Assembly: GCA_020431545.1 (NCBI GenBank)
Contig: JAGQIB010000059.1
Span: forward strand, 1 to 21,448
Origin: Gemmatimonadota bacterium
Lineage (GTDB): Bacteria; ARS69
Direction: 5' to 3'
Length of the DNA: 21,448 nucleotides
The first letter of the stretch is position 1. Each line of letters begins with the position of its first letter. The position numbers and the translations under genes were made by a program. Below are positions 13,870 through 21,448 of the stretch, piece after piece. The notes below the pieces were generated by a model. The model did not search any database and was not told where the DNA came from. It saw only the letters and a program-made list of their open reading frames with translations.

Positions 13870-15930
13870 TCACTCGCCCTCCTTCAGCGCCTCCTCGCAG
13901 CGCGACACGAGATCCTCGGCCGCTTCGCGCGTGCGAGGATTCCGGGTCTCCTCCAGCACTGCGCGTCCCTGCTCCCAGGCGGCGCGCGCGTTGCCCCTCC
14001 GCAACGCGTCCTCGCCGAGTCGGAGGCGGATCTCGTCCCGCAGCGCGAACGCGCGCGACGCTTCGTCTCCGGCCCGCCCTTCGTCGAGCACGGTGTCCAC
14101 GAGTGCGAGCGCTTCCTCGTCCGCGCCGGCCGCCGCGAGCTCGCGGGCGTGCGCGAGATCGAGCGCACCGGGATCGAGGGAGGAGGTGACCGCTTCGGGC
14201 AGGGAGAGCGTCGTGCGATCGGGCGGCACGAAGCGCGTGATGTCCCGGCCCGCGTCCAGATCCTCGCGCAACGTCGCGATCGCGTGGCCGAGGTCGGACG
14301 AGATCTGCCGTGCGCCGAGCGCGGACTCGAGATCGGCGGCGAGCGCGTTCGCCGCCGCATCGCGGTGGAATCGCGCGAGGTCTCCCACGGCATCCAGGCA
14401 GCGATACAGCGGTCGCTCGCGCTGCGCTCGCAGGGAGGCGTCGGCGTCGACGCCGCGCAGCAGCTCCGTCACCAGGGCGTGTGCCGCGTCCTCGCGTCCC
14501 GCCAGCACGTTCGTGAGCAGCAGACCTTCCACGAGGCCGGGCTGCCGGGGGGCGGCCTGGCGCACGCGCTCGAGGACCGCGATACCCGGCGAGGGATCCT
14601 CCGCGCCGACGTACGAGAGCCCCATCAGGACCTGCGCCTCCACGAGATCGGGACGATGGAGCAGGCAGGACCGAAGATGCTGCTGCATCTCCGCGAGATC
14701 CGCGTCCGCGGCCTCGACGCTCAGCCGGGCCCCCTTCGCACGCCAGTGGTCCCAGAGAAGACGGGCGGCGCGCAGGTGCGCGATCGCGTCGTCCGGATCG
14801 AGCTCGACCGCCTCGCGATCGAGGCGCAGCGCGCCGATCGGATCCTCTTCCTGTTCCGCGAGTCGCGCTCGGCCGCGGGCGATCGCCCCGGCCCGTCCCA
14901 CGGCGTTCGCCGCCGCGTCGAGATGAGACTCCGCCAGCTCCCGCGCGCGCTGGCGATCGGTCGCTCGCGGCAGAGATTCCGCGGCGAGCTCCCCGAGGCG
15001 CACCCACACCTCCGGACCGTCGACGCGGACAGGGCGGTCCGTGCGGGGAGCCGCGTCGAGGTCCCGTTCGAGCAGGTGCACGTTCGCGGCCGACGCGTGG
15101 ACGGCGACCTGGACCTGAGCGGAGAGGCCGGCCTCGTCCAGATCCCAGACGGCGCGGAGCGCCTCCGCCTGGGCCTCGCCCTCGCCGAGTCGGCGCAGGA
15201 AGTCGTCGACGTGCGCCGGGCCGTCGGCCGAATCCGTGCGGAGCCAGTGGACCGCCGCCCACGCCTGGGCGCGGAACACGGACCGCCGGGCCGGATCCCG
15301 CCAGTCGTCCGACGCCTCCGTCACGTCGAGCAGCGACGACACGGGAACCGACAGCTCGTCCCGCAGCAGCTTCAGGTGCTCGCCGAGCGGGATGCCGACC
15401 TCGAGACGCTTGCGGTTGCCGAGGAACGAGGCGACGTACTCCGCGTGTCCCTCGCGAATCCACAGCGGGAGCACGCCGACGTTCCGCTCCAGGTACGCGG
15501 CGGCGATGTCCCCGAACAGCGGGGTCAGCGGGTCTTCCCAGTCCGAGTCGCGATAAGCGACGAGGAAGTCCTCGTCCTGGCCCGGAACGAAGAAGCCGCG
15601 TTCCGCGGGGACGATCGCATACGGCTCGTAGGCGTCCCGGCTCGGGAAGAAGAAGACCGTGAGGCGCACCGGGCGAGCGCCCGGTCGCAGGGGCAGGATC
15701 CGCGGCAGCGCCTGGCCATGGAACGAGATGATCGTCTCCGCCAGATCGCGGGTCTCGTTCGCGCCGCACGCGCTGAAGACCGTCACGGGGCCCGCCTCGG
15801 TGCGGGTCCAGCTCAGATCGGGATCCGGGCTCTGGGCGGACGCCGCCCCGACCAGGCCGGCGACGTGGGCGAACACCGTGACGGCGATCAGACCCCGGAG
15901 GACGGCGCCCCCGAAGGCGAACGGTCGCAT
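13870..15930 (-). CDS. Exported gluzincin-like (DUF1570-type) protein with TPR-like repeats, zinc motif apparently lost
   Basis: A 686-residue protein with a signal peptide (hydrophobic 9-29, AASA before Q33). Residues about 38-200 resemble peptidase-MA/DUF1570 proteins: VRLTVFFFPSRDAYEPYAI, GFFVPGQDEDFLVAYR, LPLWIREGHAEYVASFL. In these families an HExxH stands about 13-16 residues before the W-x-x-EG segment. Here that position reads GDIAA (140-144), while E160-G161 is retained, so zinc binding and peptidase activity look lost. The C-terminal two thirds are alpha-helical with TPR-like units (IGALRLDREAVELDPDDAIA, LVEAQVLMGLSYVGAEDPSP), suggesting protein binding. AAGGAG 6 nt before the ATG supports the start; longer in-frame extension to 16356 lacks support. 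The gene is divergent from the UDG gene. Confidence 0.75.
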   Translation of the reverse strand: MRPFAFGGAVLRGLIAVTVFAHVAGLVGAASAQSPDPDLSWTRTEAGPVTVFSACGANETRDLAETIISFHGQALPRILPLRPGARPVRLTVFFFPSRDAYEPYAIVPAERGFFVPGQDEDFLVAYRDSDWEDPLTPLFGDIAAAYLERNVGVLPLWIREGHAEYVASFLGNRKRLEVGIPLGEHLKLLRDELSVPVSSLLDVTEASDDWRDPARRSVFRAQAWAAVHWLRTDSADGPAHVDDFLRRLGEGEAQAEALRAVWDLDEAGLSAQVQVAVHASAANVHLLERDLDAAPRTDRPVRVDGPEVWVRLGELAAESLPRATDRQRARELAESHLDAAANAVGRAGAIARGRARLAEQEEDPIGALRLDREAVELDPDDAIAHLRAARLLWDHWRAKGARLSVEAADADLAEMQQHLRSCLLHRPDLVEAQVLMGLSYVGAEDPSPGIAVLERVRQAAPRQPGLVEGLLLTNVLAGREDAAHALVTELLRGVDADASLRAQRERPLYRCLDAVGDLARFHRDAAANALAADLESALGARQISSDLGHAIATLREDLDAGRDITRFVPPDRTTLSLPEAVTSSLDPGALDLAHARELAAAGADEEALALVDTVLDEGRAGDEASRAFALRDEIRLRLGEDALRRGNARAAWEQGRAVLEETRNPRTREAAEDLVSRCEEALKEGE

Positions 15931-16004
15931 GCGAGGCTCCTTCGCGAACGACGATCCGGCCGGAACACCCGGTGCGTCGAGAATCCCACGGGGCAAGGCA
16001 GCGC

Positions 16005-16010
16005 AGTCTA
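16005..16010 (-). promoter_or_regulatory. Possible -10 box for the gluzincin-like gene
   Basis: Read on the minus strand, 16010-16005 gives TAGACT, resembling the TACNCT boxes of this window. The -35 position (about 16029-16034) reads GAATCC, a poor match. If real, transcription starts near 15998 with a leader of about 68 nt. Confidence 0.25.
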
Positions 16011-16041
16011 GCACGCCCGGAGGGCTGCGGATTCCCCCGGC

Positions 16042-16071
16042 TTGACCGTGTCGCGGCCCGCGCCCTACGCT
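16042..16071 (+). promoter_or_regulatory. Promoter of the UDG-dnaB-ispDF-ddl operon
   Basis: TTGACC (16042-16047), an 18-nt spacer and TACGCT (16066-16071) form a good sigma70-type promoter. The predicted start near 16078 lies about 20 nt before the GTG at 16098 and just upstream of its GAGGTG ribosome-binding site, which supports that start codon. Confidence 0.65.
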
Positions 16072-16097
16072 GCCTGACTTCCCCGAGGTGCGAACTC

Positions 16098-16976
16098 GTG
16101 AATGCCCATCCGCGCAACGAGCTGGCCGACATCGCGAGGAGGCTCCGGATCGCGGTCGAGATCCAGGGAATCCTGCGCGAGGAGCGGACCCGTTCCGCGC
16201 CGGCGGCCTTGCGGCGACTGCGCGCCGAGCCCGCGGACGTCGGTGCGGCCCGGGTTCGGCCGGCCGCGCGGATCGTGGAATCCGGACGCACTGCCGCCTC
16301 GTCCGAGAGGTCGTCCGGTCCGGCGGGGGCTCCGGCCGCCGCGTCCGCTCCCTCACCCGCGGCCCGGGTCGTGGCGCCGTGGGAGGGCGATCCGGCGCGC
16401 GCCGATTCGCTGGGCGGGCTGCACGATCTCTACGCCGCGTGCGAGCGTTGCGCGCTCGGCAAGACCCGAAAGAACTTCGTGTTCGGGGTCGGCGCGGCCG
16501 ACGCGCGCGTCATGTTCGTCGGCGAGGCGCCCGGCCGCGACGAGGACCTGCAGGGCGAACCGTTCGTGGGCGCCGCGGGCCAGCTCCTGAACAAGATCCT
16601 CGCGGCGATCGAGTTCGCGCGGGAAGACGTCTACATCGCGAACATCCTCAAGTGCCGTCCCCCCGGGAACCGGGACCCCCGGCCGGAGGAGATCGCGTCC
16701 TGCGAGCCGATCCTCCGCCGGCAGATCGAACTGATCCGGCCCGTGGTGTTGTGTACTCTGGGCGCATTCGCGGCGCGCACCATGCTGGGCGTCACCAGCG
16801 GGATCTCGCGCCTGCGCGGGCGCGTGCACGACTACCGCGGCATCCCGCTCGTGGCGACGTATCATCCGGCCGCGCTCCTGCGGAACCCCGCGTGGAAGCG
16901 GCCCACCTGGGAAGACGTGCAGCTGCTGCGGCGCGAGTACGACGCGCGGGTCGGCGGCGCGGGAGGGAGTTCGTGA
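16098..16976 (+). CDS. Family 4 uracil-DNA glycosylase (iron-sulfur type)
   Basis: Removes uracil from DNA to start base-excision repair. The 292-residue protein shows the family 4 signatures GEAPGRDEDLQGEPFVGAAG (from G142) and YHPAALLR (H256). The four cysteines of the [4Fe-4S] cluster are present: C115-x2-C118, C186 (ILKCRPPGNRDP) and C202. An N-terminal region of about 100 residues, rich in Ala, Arg and Pro, precedes the catalytic domain, as in many bacterial members. The GTG at 16098 is chosen because it follows GAGGTG by 7 nt and lies downstream of the predicted transcription start; an upstream in-frame ATG at 15972 lies before that promoter. Its stop overlaps the dnaB start (GTGA). Confidence 0.93.
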   Translation: MNAHPRNELADIARRLRIAVEIQGILREERTRSAPAALRRLRAEPADVGAARVRPAARIVESGRTAASSERSSGPAGAPAAASAPSPAARVVAPWEGDPARADSLGGLHDLYAACERCALGKTRKNFVFGVGAADARVMFVGEAPGRDEDLQGEPFVGAAGQLLNKILAAIEFAREDVYIANILKCRPPGNRDPRPEEIASCEPILRRQIELIRPVVLCTLGAFAARTMLGVTSGISRLRGRVHDYRGIPLVATYHPAALLRNPAWKRPTWEDVQLLRREYDARVGGAGGSS

Positions 16977-18385
16977 GCGACGTCTTCGTGCCCGGCGAGG
17001 AAGCCGGCGGCGCCCCGCGGGCGGCGCGGGTGAAGGAGAACCGGCCGCTGCGCGTCCCGCCGCAGGCGCTCGACGCGGAGCGCGCCACGCTCGCGGCGAT
17101 GATGCTCGACAGCCACGCGATCGCGACCGCGGTGCAGATCGTCTCGGCCGACGACTTCTATCGCCCGGCCCACCGTCTCGTGGCCAAGGGCATCTTCCGG
17201 CTGTTCGATCGCAACGACGCGGTCGACGTCGTCACGCTCACGGACGAGCTGCGTCGCACCGGCGATCTCGAGAAAGTCGGCGGCGAGATCGCGATCGCGG
17301 ACATTCTCGATTCGGTCATCACCGCCGCGCACATCGAGCACCACGCCACGATCGTGCGCGAGAAGTCGCTGCTCCGGCAGATGATCACGGCCTGCGGGGA
17401 GATCGCCGAGGGCGCGTACCAGGAGCCGGAAGACGTCGGCTCGTACATCGACCAGGCCGAGCACGTGATGTTCGAGATCTCGGAGGGCGGACCCCGCAAG
17501 GGCTTCGTGGCGGTGAAGGACCTGCTGCACGACAGCTTCGAGAAGATCGAGAAGCTCTACAACGAGAAGAAGCTCGTGACCGGCGTGGCGACCGGCTTCA
17601 CGGACCTCGATACGGCCACCGCGGGATTCCAGCCTTCCGACTTCATCGTGATCGCCGCCCGCCCGTCCATGGGCAAGACGGCGTTCACGCTGAACGTCGC
17701 GGAGCACGTGTCCGTGGATCTGCGCGCACCGGTCGCGTTCTTCTCGCTCGAGATGTCGAAGGAGGCGCTCGTGCAGCGACTGCTGTCGTCGCTGTCGCGC
17801 GTGGACGGCAACCGCCTCCGCACCGGGTTCCTTCGCGAGAACGAATGGCCGCGCCTCACGACGGCGGCCGGCCGGCTCGGCGACGCCGAGCTGTACATCG
17901 ACGACACCGCCGGCATCACCGCGCTCGAGATCCGCGCGAAGGCGCGTCGCCTGATGGTGGAAACGGGCGGCCGCCTGTCCATGGTCATGATCGACTACCT
18001 GCAGCTCATCCGCGGACACGGTCGCCAGGAGAACCGCCAGCAGGAGATCGCCGGCATCTCGCGCTCGCTGAAGGCGCTCGCAAAGGAGCTGTCGCTGCCG
18101 GTCGTCGCGCTGTCGCAGCTCAAGCGCCCCACCGACAGCAAGGAGATCTCGCGCCGGCCGATGCTCTCCGACCTCCGCGAGTCCGGCGCGATCGAGCAGG
18201 ACGCCGACGTCGTGGTGTTCATTCACCGCCCCGAGGTCTACGGCGCGGCGGAGAAGGAAGGCATCGCCGAGATCATCATCGGCAAGCAGCGGAACGGCCC
18301 GATCGGCGTGCACGAGCTGCACTTCAACAAGTCCATCACGCGCTTCGAGAATCTCGCGAGGGTCCGGAGTGACGAGCCCCGCTGA
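16973..18385 (+). CDS. dnaB: Replicative DNA helicase DnaB
   Basis: Hexameric 5'-3' helicase that unwinds DNA at the replication fork. The 470-residue protein has the N-terminal DnaB collar domain (about 28-135: PPQALDAERATLAAMML, DDFYRPAHRLVAKGIF), a linker and the RecA-like C-terminal domain. That domain carries Walker A ARPSMGKTA (K235), FFSLEMSKEALVQRLL, Walker B-type MVMIDYLQLI and ALSQLKRPTDSKEISRRP. The DLRESGAIEQDADVVVFIHR stretch and GKQRNGPIG close the motor. No intein interrupts it. The GTG start overlaps the UDG stop, with GGAGGGAG just upstream. Its 3' end overlaps ispDF by 17 nt. Length is normal. Confidence 0.97.
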   Translation: MSDVFVPGEEAGGAPRAARVKENRPLRVPPQALDAERATLAAMMLDSHAIATAVQIVSADDFYRPAHRLVAKGIFRLFDRNDAVDVVTLTDELRRTGDLEKVGGEIAIADILDSVITAAHIEHHATIVREKSLLRQMITACGEIAEGAYQEPEDVGSYIDQAEHVMFEISEGGPRKGFVAVKDLLHDSFEKIEKLYNEKKLVTGVATGFTDLDTATAGFQPSDFIVIAARPSMGKTAFTLNVAEHVSVDLRAPVAFFSLEMSKEALVQRLLSSLSRVDGNRLRTGFLRENEWPRLTTAAGRLGDAELYIDDTAGITALEIRAKARRLMVETGGRLSMVMIDYLQLIRGHGRQENRQQEIAGISRSLKALAKELSLPVVALSQLKRPTDSKEISRRPMLSDLRESGAIEQDADVVVFIHRPEVYGAAEKEGIAEIIIGKQRNGPIGVHELHFNKSITRFENLARVRSDEPR

Positions 18386-19586
18386 GAAGGCATCCGCCCG
18401 GCCGCGTTGCGGCGCCGTGATCGTGGCCGCGGGCTCCGCGGCGCGGATGGCCGGCATCGACAAGGTGATGACGCGCGTCGCCGGCAAGCCGCTCGTGTGG
18501 CATTCCGTGGAAGCGTTCCTCCGCTCGGACGAGATCGACGAGATCGTGATCGTCACGCGCGCGGATCTCGAGGAGCGACTGCGCCGCGAGGTGGACGATC
18601 GCGGTCTCACCAAGGTGCGACGGGTGGTGCGCGGCGGTGAGACGCGACAGGAGTCCTCGCGCCACGGCCTCGCCGCGCTCTCGCGCGACGTCGACATCGT
18701 GCTCGTGCACGACGCGGCGCGTCCGCTCGTCACCGGGGAACTGATCGAGCGCGTGGTGCGGGCGGCGGCGACGGACGGAGCTGCGGTGCCCGGCGTGGCG
18801 CCCGTGTCCACGATCAAGACGTTCGCCGACGGCGCGTCGCTCGGCACCGTGGACCGGACGACGCTGCGCGAGGCGCAGACGCCGCAGGGGTTTCGTCGGG
18901 ACGTGCTGGCCCGCGCGTTCGCGGCCGCGATCCGCGACGGCTACGACGGCACGGACGAGACGTCGCTCGTGGAGCGCACGGGCGAGCGCGTCGCGATCGT
19001 GGAGGGCGATCGCCGCAACCTGAAGATCACCGTGCCGGACGACCTCGCGGTGGCGGAGGCGTTCCTGAGCGGCGGTCAGCCCCCGCGGCGGACCCGCATC
19101 GGGTTCGGTCAGGACGTGCACCGGCTGGTGGAGGGAAGACCGCTCGTGCTGGGCGGCGTCACGATTCCGCACACCAAGGGGCTGCTCGGCCACTCCGACG
19201 CCGACGTCCTCGCGCACGCGATCTGCGACGCGTTGCTCGGTGCGGCCGGCGCCGGCGATCTCGGCGAGCACTTCCCCGACACCGACGACGAGTGGAAAGG
19301 GGCCGCGGGAGCGACCCTGATCGCGCGGACGGTGGAGATTCTCTCGGGCTTCGGGTACGTTCCCGTCAACGTGGACGCCATGGTCAGCGCCCAGGCACCC
19401 CGCCTGGCGTCCTGGCGGCCCGAGATGGTCAAGAACCTCGCCGAAGCCCTCCGTCTCCCGGAATCGTCGGTCTCCGTGAAGTTCGGCACCACGGAACGGC
19501 TCGGATTCGAGGGGCGCGAGGAGGGCATCTCGGCGACGGCCGTCGCGCTCGTCGCCACGCTTCCGTCGACTTCGGAGAATCCATGA
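18369..19586 (+). CDS. ispDF: Bifunctional IspD/IspF of the MEP isoprenoid pathway
   Basis: A fusion of two non-consecutive MEP steps. IspD (about 12-235) joins CTP and methylerythritol phosphate; IspF (about 241-400) cyclises the later diphosphate intermediate. IspD motifs are VIVAAGSAARMAGIDKVM, VHDAARPLV, AQTPQGFRRD and GTDETSLVE. IspF shows metal ligands D249 and H251 (GQDVH), then GHSDADVLAHAI (H275, and metal ligand H283), LGEHFPDTD, and TTERLGFEGREEGISA. The fused form is known in several alphaproteobacteria and other groups. The GTG at 18369 lies 17 nt inside dnaB. GGAG precedes it (within CCGGAGT), though it overlaps the start, so coupling from dnaB is likely. The stop overlaps the next start (ATGA). 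Confidence 0.95.
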   Translation: MTSPAEKASARPRCGAVIVAAGSAARMAGIDKVMTRVAGKPLVWHSVEAFLRSDEIDEIVIVTRADLEERLRREVDDRGLTKVRRVVRGGETRQESSRHGLAALSRDVDIVLVHDAARPLVTGELIERVVRAAATDGAAVPGVAPVSTIKTFADGASLGTVDRTTLREAQTPQGFRRDVLARAFAAAIRDGYDGTDETSLVERTGERVAIVEGDRRNLKITVPDDLAVAEAFLSGGQPPRRTRIGFGQDVHRLVEGRPLVLGGVTIPHTKGLLGHSDADVLAHAICDALLGAAGAGDLGEHFPDTDDEWKGAAGATLIARTVEILSGFGYVPVNVDAMVSAQAPRLASWRPEMVKNLAEALRLPESSVSVKFGTTERLGFEGREEGISATAVALVATLPSTSENP

Positions 19587-20119
19587 CCGACCACTCCGTG
19601 CGTGCCGCCAAGGCCACGGACGAGACGGCGATCCTCGCGCTGGCGCAGGCCGAGATGGCCGCGCACGAGTCCATCGATCCGCGCTTCAAGCTGCGTCCGG
19701 ACGCGAACGCGCGCTACGCCGTGTACCTGCGGGATCGCCTGCGGGACATCGACTCGGCCGTCTTCGTGGCCGAAGCCGGGGACCGGATCGTGGGCTCGGT
19801 CATCGCGTCGGTGCGCACGCAGGAGTCGTTCTTCGAGGCTCGACGTTTCGGCTACGTCTCCGACCTGATCGTGGCGCCGGACCTGCGCCGTTCCGGCGTG
19901 GGCCGGGCGCTGTGGCAGCGCTCCGCGATGTGGTTCCGCGGACTCGGGATTCGCGTGGTGCGCGTGCACGTGGCGGTCCGGAGCGACGAGGCGCGGGAGT
20001 TCTGGCGACGGGTGGGCGCGGAGGACTTCCTGTGCGAGGCCTGGATCGATCTGCCCGCGGCCGACCTGGACCGCGGCGCCCCGGAGCGCCGGGAGCAACC
20101 GGAGGGAATCGAGGGATGA
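19583..20119 (+). CDS. GNAT-family N-acetyltransferase
   Basis: A 178-residue protein with the GNAT fold. It has an N-terminal VRAAKATDETAILAL strand-helix, AVFVAEAGDRIVGSVIASV (strands 2-3), and the acetyl-CoA pyrophosphate-binding motif A in SDLIVAPDLRRSGVGRALW. The closing segment EAREFWRRVGAEDF follows. The acceptor cannot be predicted. A basic and Pro-rich tail of about 15 residues follows the domain. It overlaps ispDF and ddl by ATGA on each side, so it is translated within the operon, but neither neighbour indicates a substrate. Confidence 0.88.
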   Translation: MTDHSVRAAKATDETAILALAQAEMAAHESIDPRFKLRPDANARYAVYLRDRLRDIDSAVFVAEAGDRIVGSVIASVRTQESFFEARRFGYVSDLIVAPDLRRSGVGRALWQRSAMWFRGLGIRVVRVHVAVRSDEAREFWRRVGAEDFLCEAWIDLPAADLDRGAPERREQPEGIEG

Positions 20120-21201
20120 CGCGGGTCGCGGTGCTGATGGGAGGGGAGAGCCGGGAACGTGACGTCTCGCGCGTGACCGGGACGGCGGTCGCGAAGGCGC
20201 TCGCGGAGCGAGGATTCGACGTGATGCTGCTCGACACGCGCGACGGGTTGCTGCGGCTCGACGCCGCGCCGGTGCAGCGCATCGGGGAACGGCCGCCGGG
20301 GGAGGAGCCGGGCGATCGCCGTCCGGTCGCGGCCGGAGAGAGTGCGGGAGCGGACCGGAATCTGCTGCCGGGCGGGATCCCGGGGCTGGCCGAGGTCGAC
20401 GTCGTCTTCGTGGCGCTCCACGGGGGCTGGGGCGAGGACGGCACGGTGCAGGCGACGTTCGAGATGATGGGCATTCCGTACACGGGTTCGGGCGTGCTCG
20501 CCTCCGCGCTCGCGATGGACAAGGAGCGCGCGAAGCGGATGATGCGCGACGCCGGGATCGCGACGCCGGCCTGGGCGCTGCTCGACGTCGCGCCGGGCTC
20601 CGCGCCGGCCGACGCCGACCTGGCGCGCGTGAGCCGGGACCTGCCCGGTCGCCTCGTGGTGAAGCCGAACGCGGAGGGCTCCACCGTGGGACTCACCGTG
20701 GTCGATCGGCCGGAGGATCTGCGCGCCGCGGTGGAGACGGCGGCCCGCTTCGATCGACGCGTGCTGATCGAGGAATACGTCGCGGGGCGCGAGCTCACCG
20801 TCGCGGTGCTCGGCGGAGAGACGCTGCCGATCGTGGAGATCGTGCCGCAGGGCGGGATCTACACGTACGAGGCAAAGTACACGCAGGGCAAGAGCCGCTA
20901 CGAGGTGCCGGCCGCCCTGCCGGACGAGCTCGCCGCCGCCGTGCAGCACGCGAGTCGTCGCGTGTTCGATCTGCTCGGGTGCGAGGGCTACGCGCGCGTG
21001 GACTGGCGCCTCCGCGACGACGGCACCTTTCTCTGCCTCGAGGTGAACACCGTTCCCGGAATGACGCCGCTTTCGCTCGTGCCCATGGCGGCGCGCGCGG
21101 CCGGGATCGAGTTCGGGGAGCTGCTGGAGCGCATCGTCCGGCTCGGCGAGGGGCGCACGTTGCGGCGTCCGCGACGTCGTGCGGCGGGGGCGGGCGCGTG
21201 A
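20116..21201 (+). CDS. ddl: D-alanine-D-alanine ligase
   Basis: Joins two D-alanines with ATP for the peptidoglycan stem peptide; cytoplasmic. An ATP-grasp protein of 361 residues with VLMGGESRERDVS at the N-terminus. HGGWGEDGTVQATFEMMGIP, YTGSGVLASALAMDK, VVKPNAEGSTVGL and EEYVAGRELTVAVL follow. The C-terminal domain has EAKYTQGKSRYEVPA, YARVDWRL and LEVNTVPGMTPLSLVPMAA, which holds the metal-binding Glu and Asn. An insert of about 30 residues rich in Gly, Pro and Arg (around 55-90) lengthens the N-terminal domain. The protein ends with a basic tail. ATGA overlap with the GNAT gene upstream and GTGA with the BtpA-family gene downstream. Confidence 0.96.
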   Translation: MTRVAVLMGGESRERDVSRVTGTAVAKALAERGFDVMLLDTRDGLLRLDAAPVQRIGERPPGEEPGDRRPVAAGESAGADRNLLPGGIPGLAEVDVVFVALHGGWGEDGTVQATFEMMGIPYTGSGVLASALAMDKERAKRMMRDAGIATPAWALLDVAPGSAPADADLARVSRDLPGRLVVKPNAEGSTVGLTVVDRPEDLRAAVETAARFDRRVLIEEYVAGRELTVAVLGGETLPIVEIVPQGGIYTYEAKYTQGKSRYEVPAALPDELAAAVQHASRRVFDLLGCEGYARVDWRLRDDGTFLCLEVNTVPGMTPLSLVPMAARAAGIEFGELLERIVRLGEGRTLRRPRRRAAGAGA

Positions 21202-21448
21202 GCGGTTTCGATTCGCTGTTCGGCGGGGTGAAGCCCGTCCTGGGCATGATTCACCTGCCGCCGCTGCCGGGGAGCCCGGCGGGGGGCGCGATGGAGCGGG
21301 CTCTCGAGTCCGCGGCCGCGGATGCGGAGACCCTGGTCGCTGCCGGCGTCGACGGGTTGATCGTGGAGAACTTCGGCGACTCGCCGTTCGCGAAGGAGAA
21401 CGTGCCGCCGGTGACCGTGGCGGCGATGGCGATCGTGGTGGCCGAGAT
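21198..21448 (+). CDS. BtpA/SgcQ-family protein, partial (cut by window end)
   Basis: An open frame starts with GTG at 21198, overlapping the ddl stop (GTGA), and runs off the window after 83 codons. The visible part reads KPVLGMIHLPPLPGSPAGG, then a helix, GVDGLIVENFGDSPFAKENV and PPVTVAAMAIVVAE. That is the N-terminal signature of the BtpA family, a TIM-barrel-like fold. Cyanobacterial BtpA is needed for photosystem I accumulation, but the family is widespread in non-photosynthetic bacteria and its general role is unclear. Last visible gene of the operon. Confidence 0.8.
   Translation, partial: MSGFDSLFGGVKPVLGMIHLPPLPGSPAGGAMERALESAAADAETLVAAGVDGLIVENFGDSPFAKENVPPVTVAAMAIVVAE

Noticed and set aside
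13867..13872. Zero-base gap between the MFS and gluzincin-like gene stops as a special signal
   Set aside because: Abutting convergent stops occur by chance in dense genomes; no shared hairpin was seen there.
13873..16291. Other minus-strand open frame across the gluzincin-like gene
   Set aside because: Arg/Gly/Pro-rich translation without motifs; the chosen frame has a signal peptide, ribosome-binding site and domain pattern.
16862..18847. Minus-strand open frame opposite dnaB and ispDF
   Set aside because: Shadow of the DnaB coding sequence, with no ribosome-binding site and no family resemblance.
1..21448. tRNA, rRNA, CRISPR, insertion sequences, prophage or attachment sites
   Set aside because: Looked for on both strands by eye; no cloverleaf, repeat array, transposase or integrase is visible.

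Overview
The window is about 21.4 kb of very GC-rich, gene-dense bacterial chromosome. It holds 17 complete protein-coding genes and one gene cut by the right edge. I see no rRNA, tRNA, CRISPR array, transposase or phage gene, and composition is uniform, so it reads as core chromosome rather than an island. One clue to lineage is a secreted protein at 6009-7361 with a C-terminal beta-sandwich of the FlgD-Ig / type IX sorting type. The other is an omega subunit with long extensions. Together they point to a poorly cultured phylum near the FCB group (Gemmatimonadota, Eisenbacteria, Latescibacteria and similar). That placement is inference.

Layout. (1) 142-510: a small zinc-ribbon protein gene with its own promoter-like site and hairpin. 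(2) 803-3599: nnr (NAD(P)HX repair) and thiL (thiamine phosphate kinase), 4 nt apart. (3) 3520-4401, minus strand: a CPBP membrane protease whose 3' end overlaps thiL antisense by 80 nt. (4) 4603-7361: two exported proteins, a beta-propeller-like protein and the protein with the sorting-type C-terminus. (5) 7425-9113, minus strand: rqcH (ribosome-associated quality control). It is divergent from 9328-12591, yicC-gmk-rpoZ-coaBC, a coupled operon in the same gene order as in Firmicutes. A major facilitator transporter follows at 12616-13869. (6) 13870-15930, minus strand: an exported gluzincin-like protein with TPR-type helices that appears to have lost its zinc motif. (7) 16098 to the right edge: family 4 uracil-DNA glycosylase, dnaB, ispDF, a GNAT acetyltransferase, ddl and a BtpA-family gene, each start overlapping the previous stop.

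Themes. Genes combine housekeeping functions: cofactor metabolism (nnr, thiL, coaBC), isoprenoid and cell-wall precursors (ispDF, ddl), nucleotide supply (gmk), transcription and RNA processing (rpoZ, yicC), translation quality control (rqcH) and replication/repair (dnaB, UDG). ATGA or GTGA start/stop overlaps occur at seven junctions, suggesting translational coupling. Two well-formed promoters share TTGACC-N18-TAC(G/C)CT, and other leaders carry a matching -10.

No clearly new multi-gene system is visible. The points most worth a second look are the apparent loss of zinc ligands in the exported peptidase-like protein, a Trp where CoaC usually has a catalytic Cys, Glu for Asp in the Asp-Arg pair of RqcH, the enlarged omega subunit, and the 80-nt antisense overlap of thiL with the CPBP gene.
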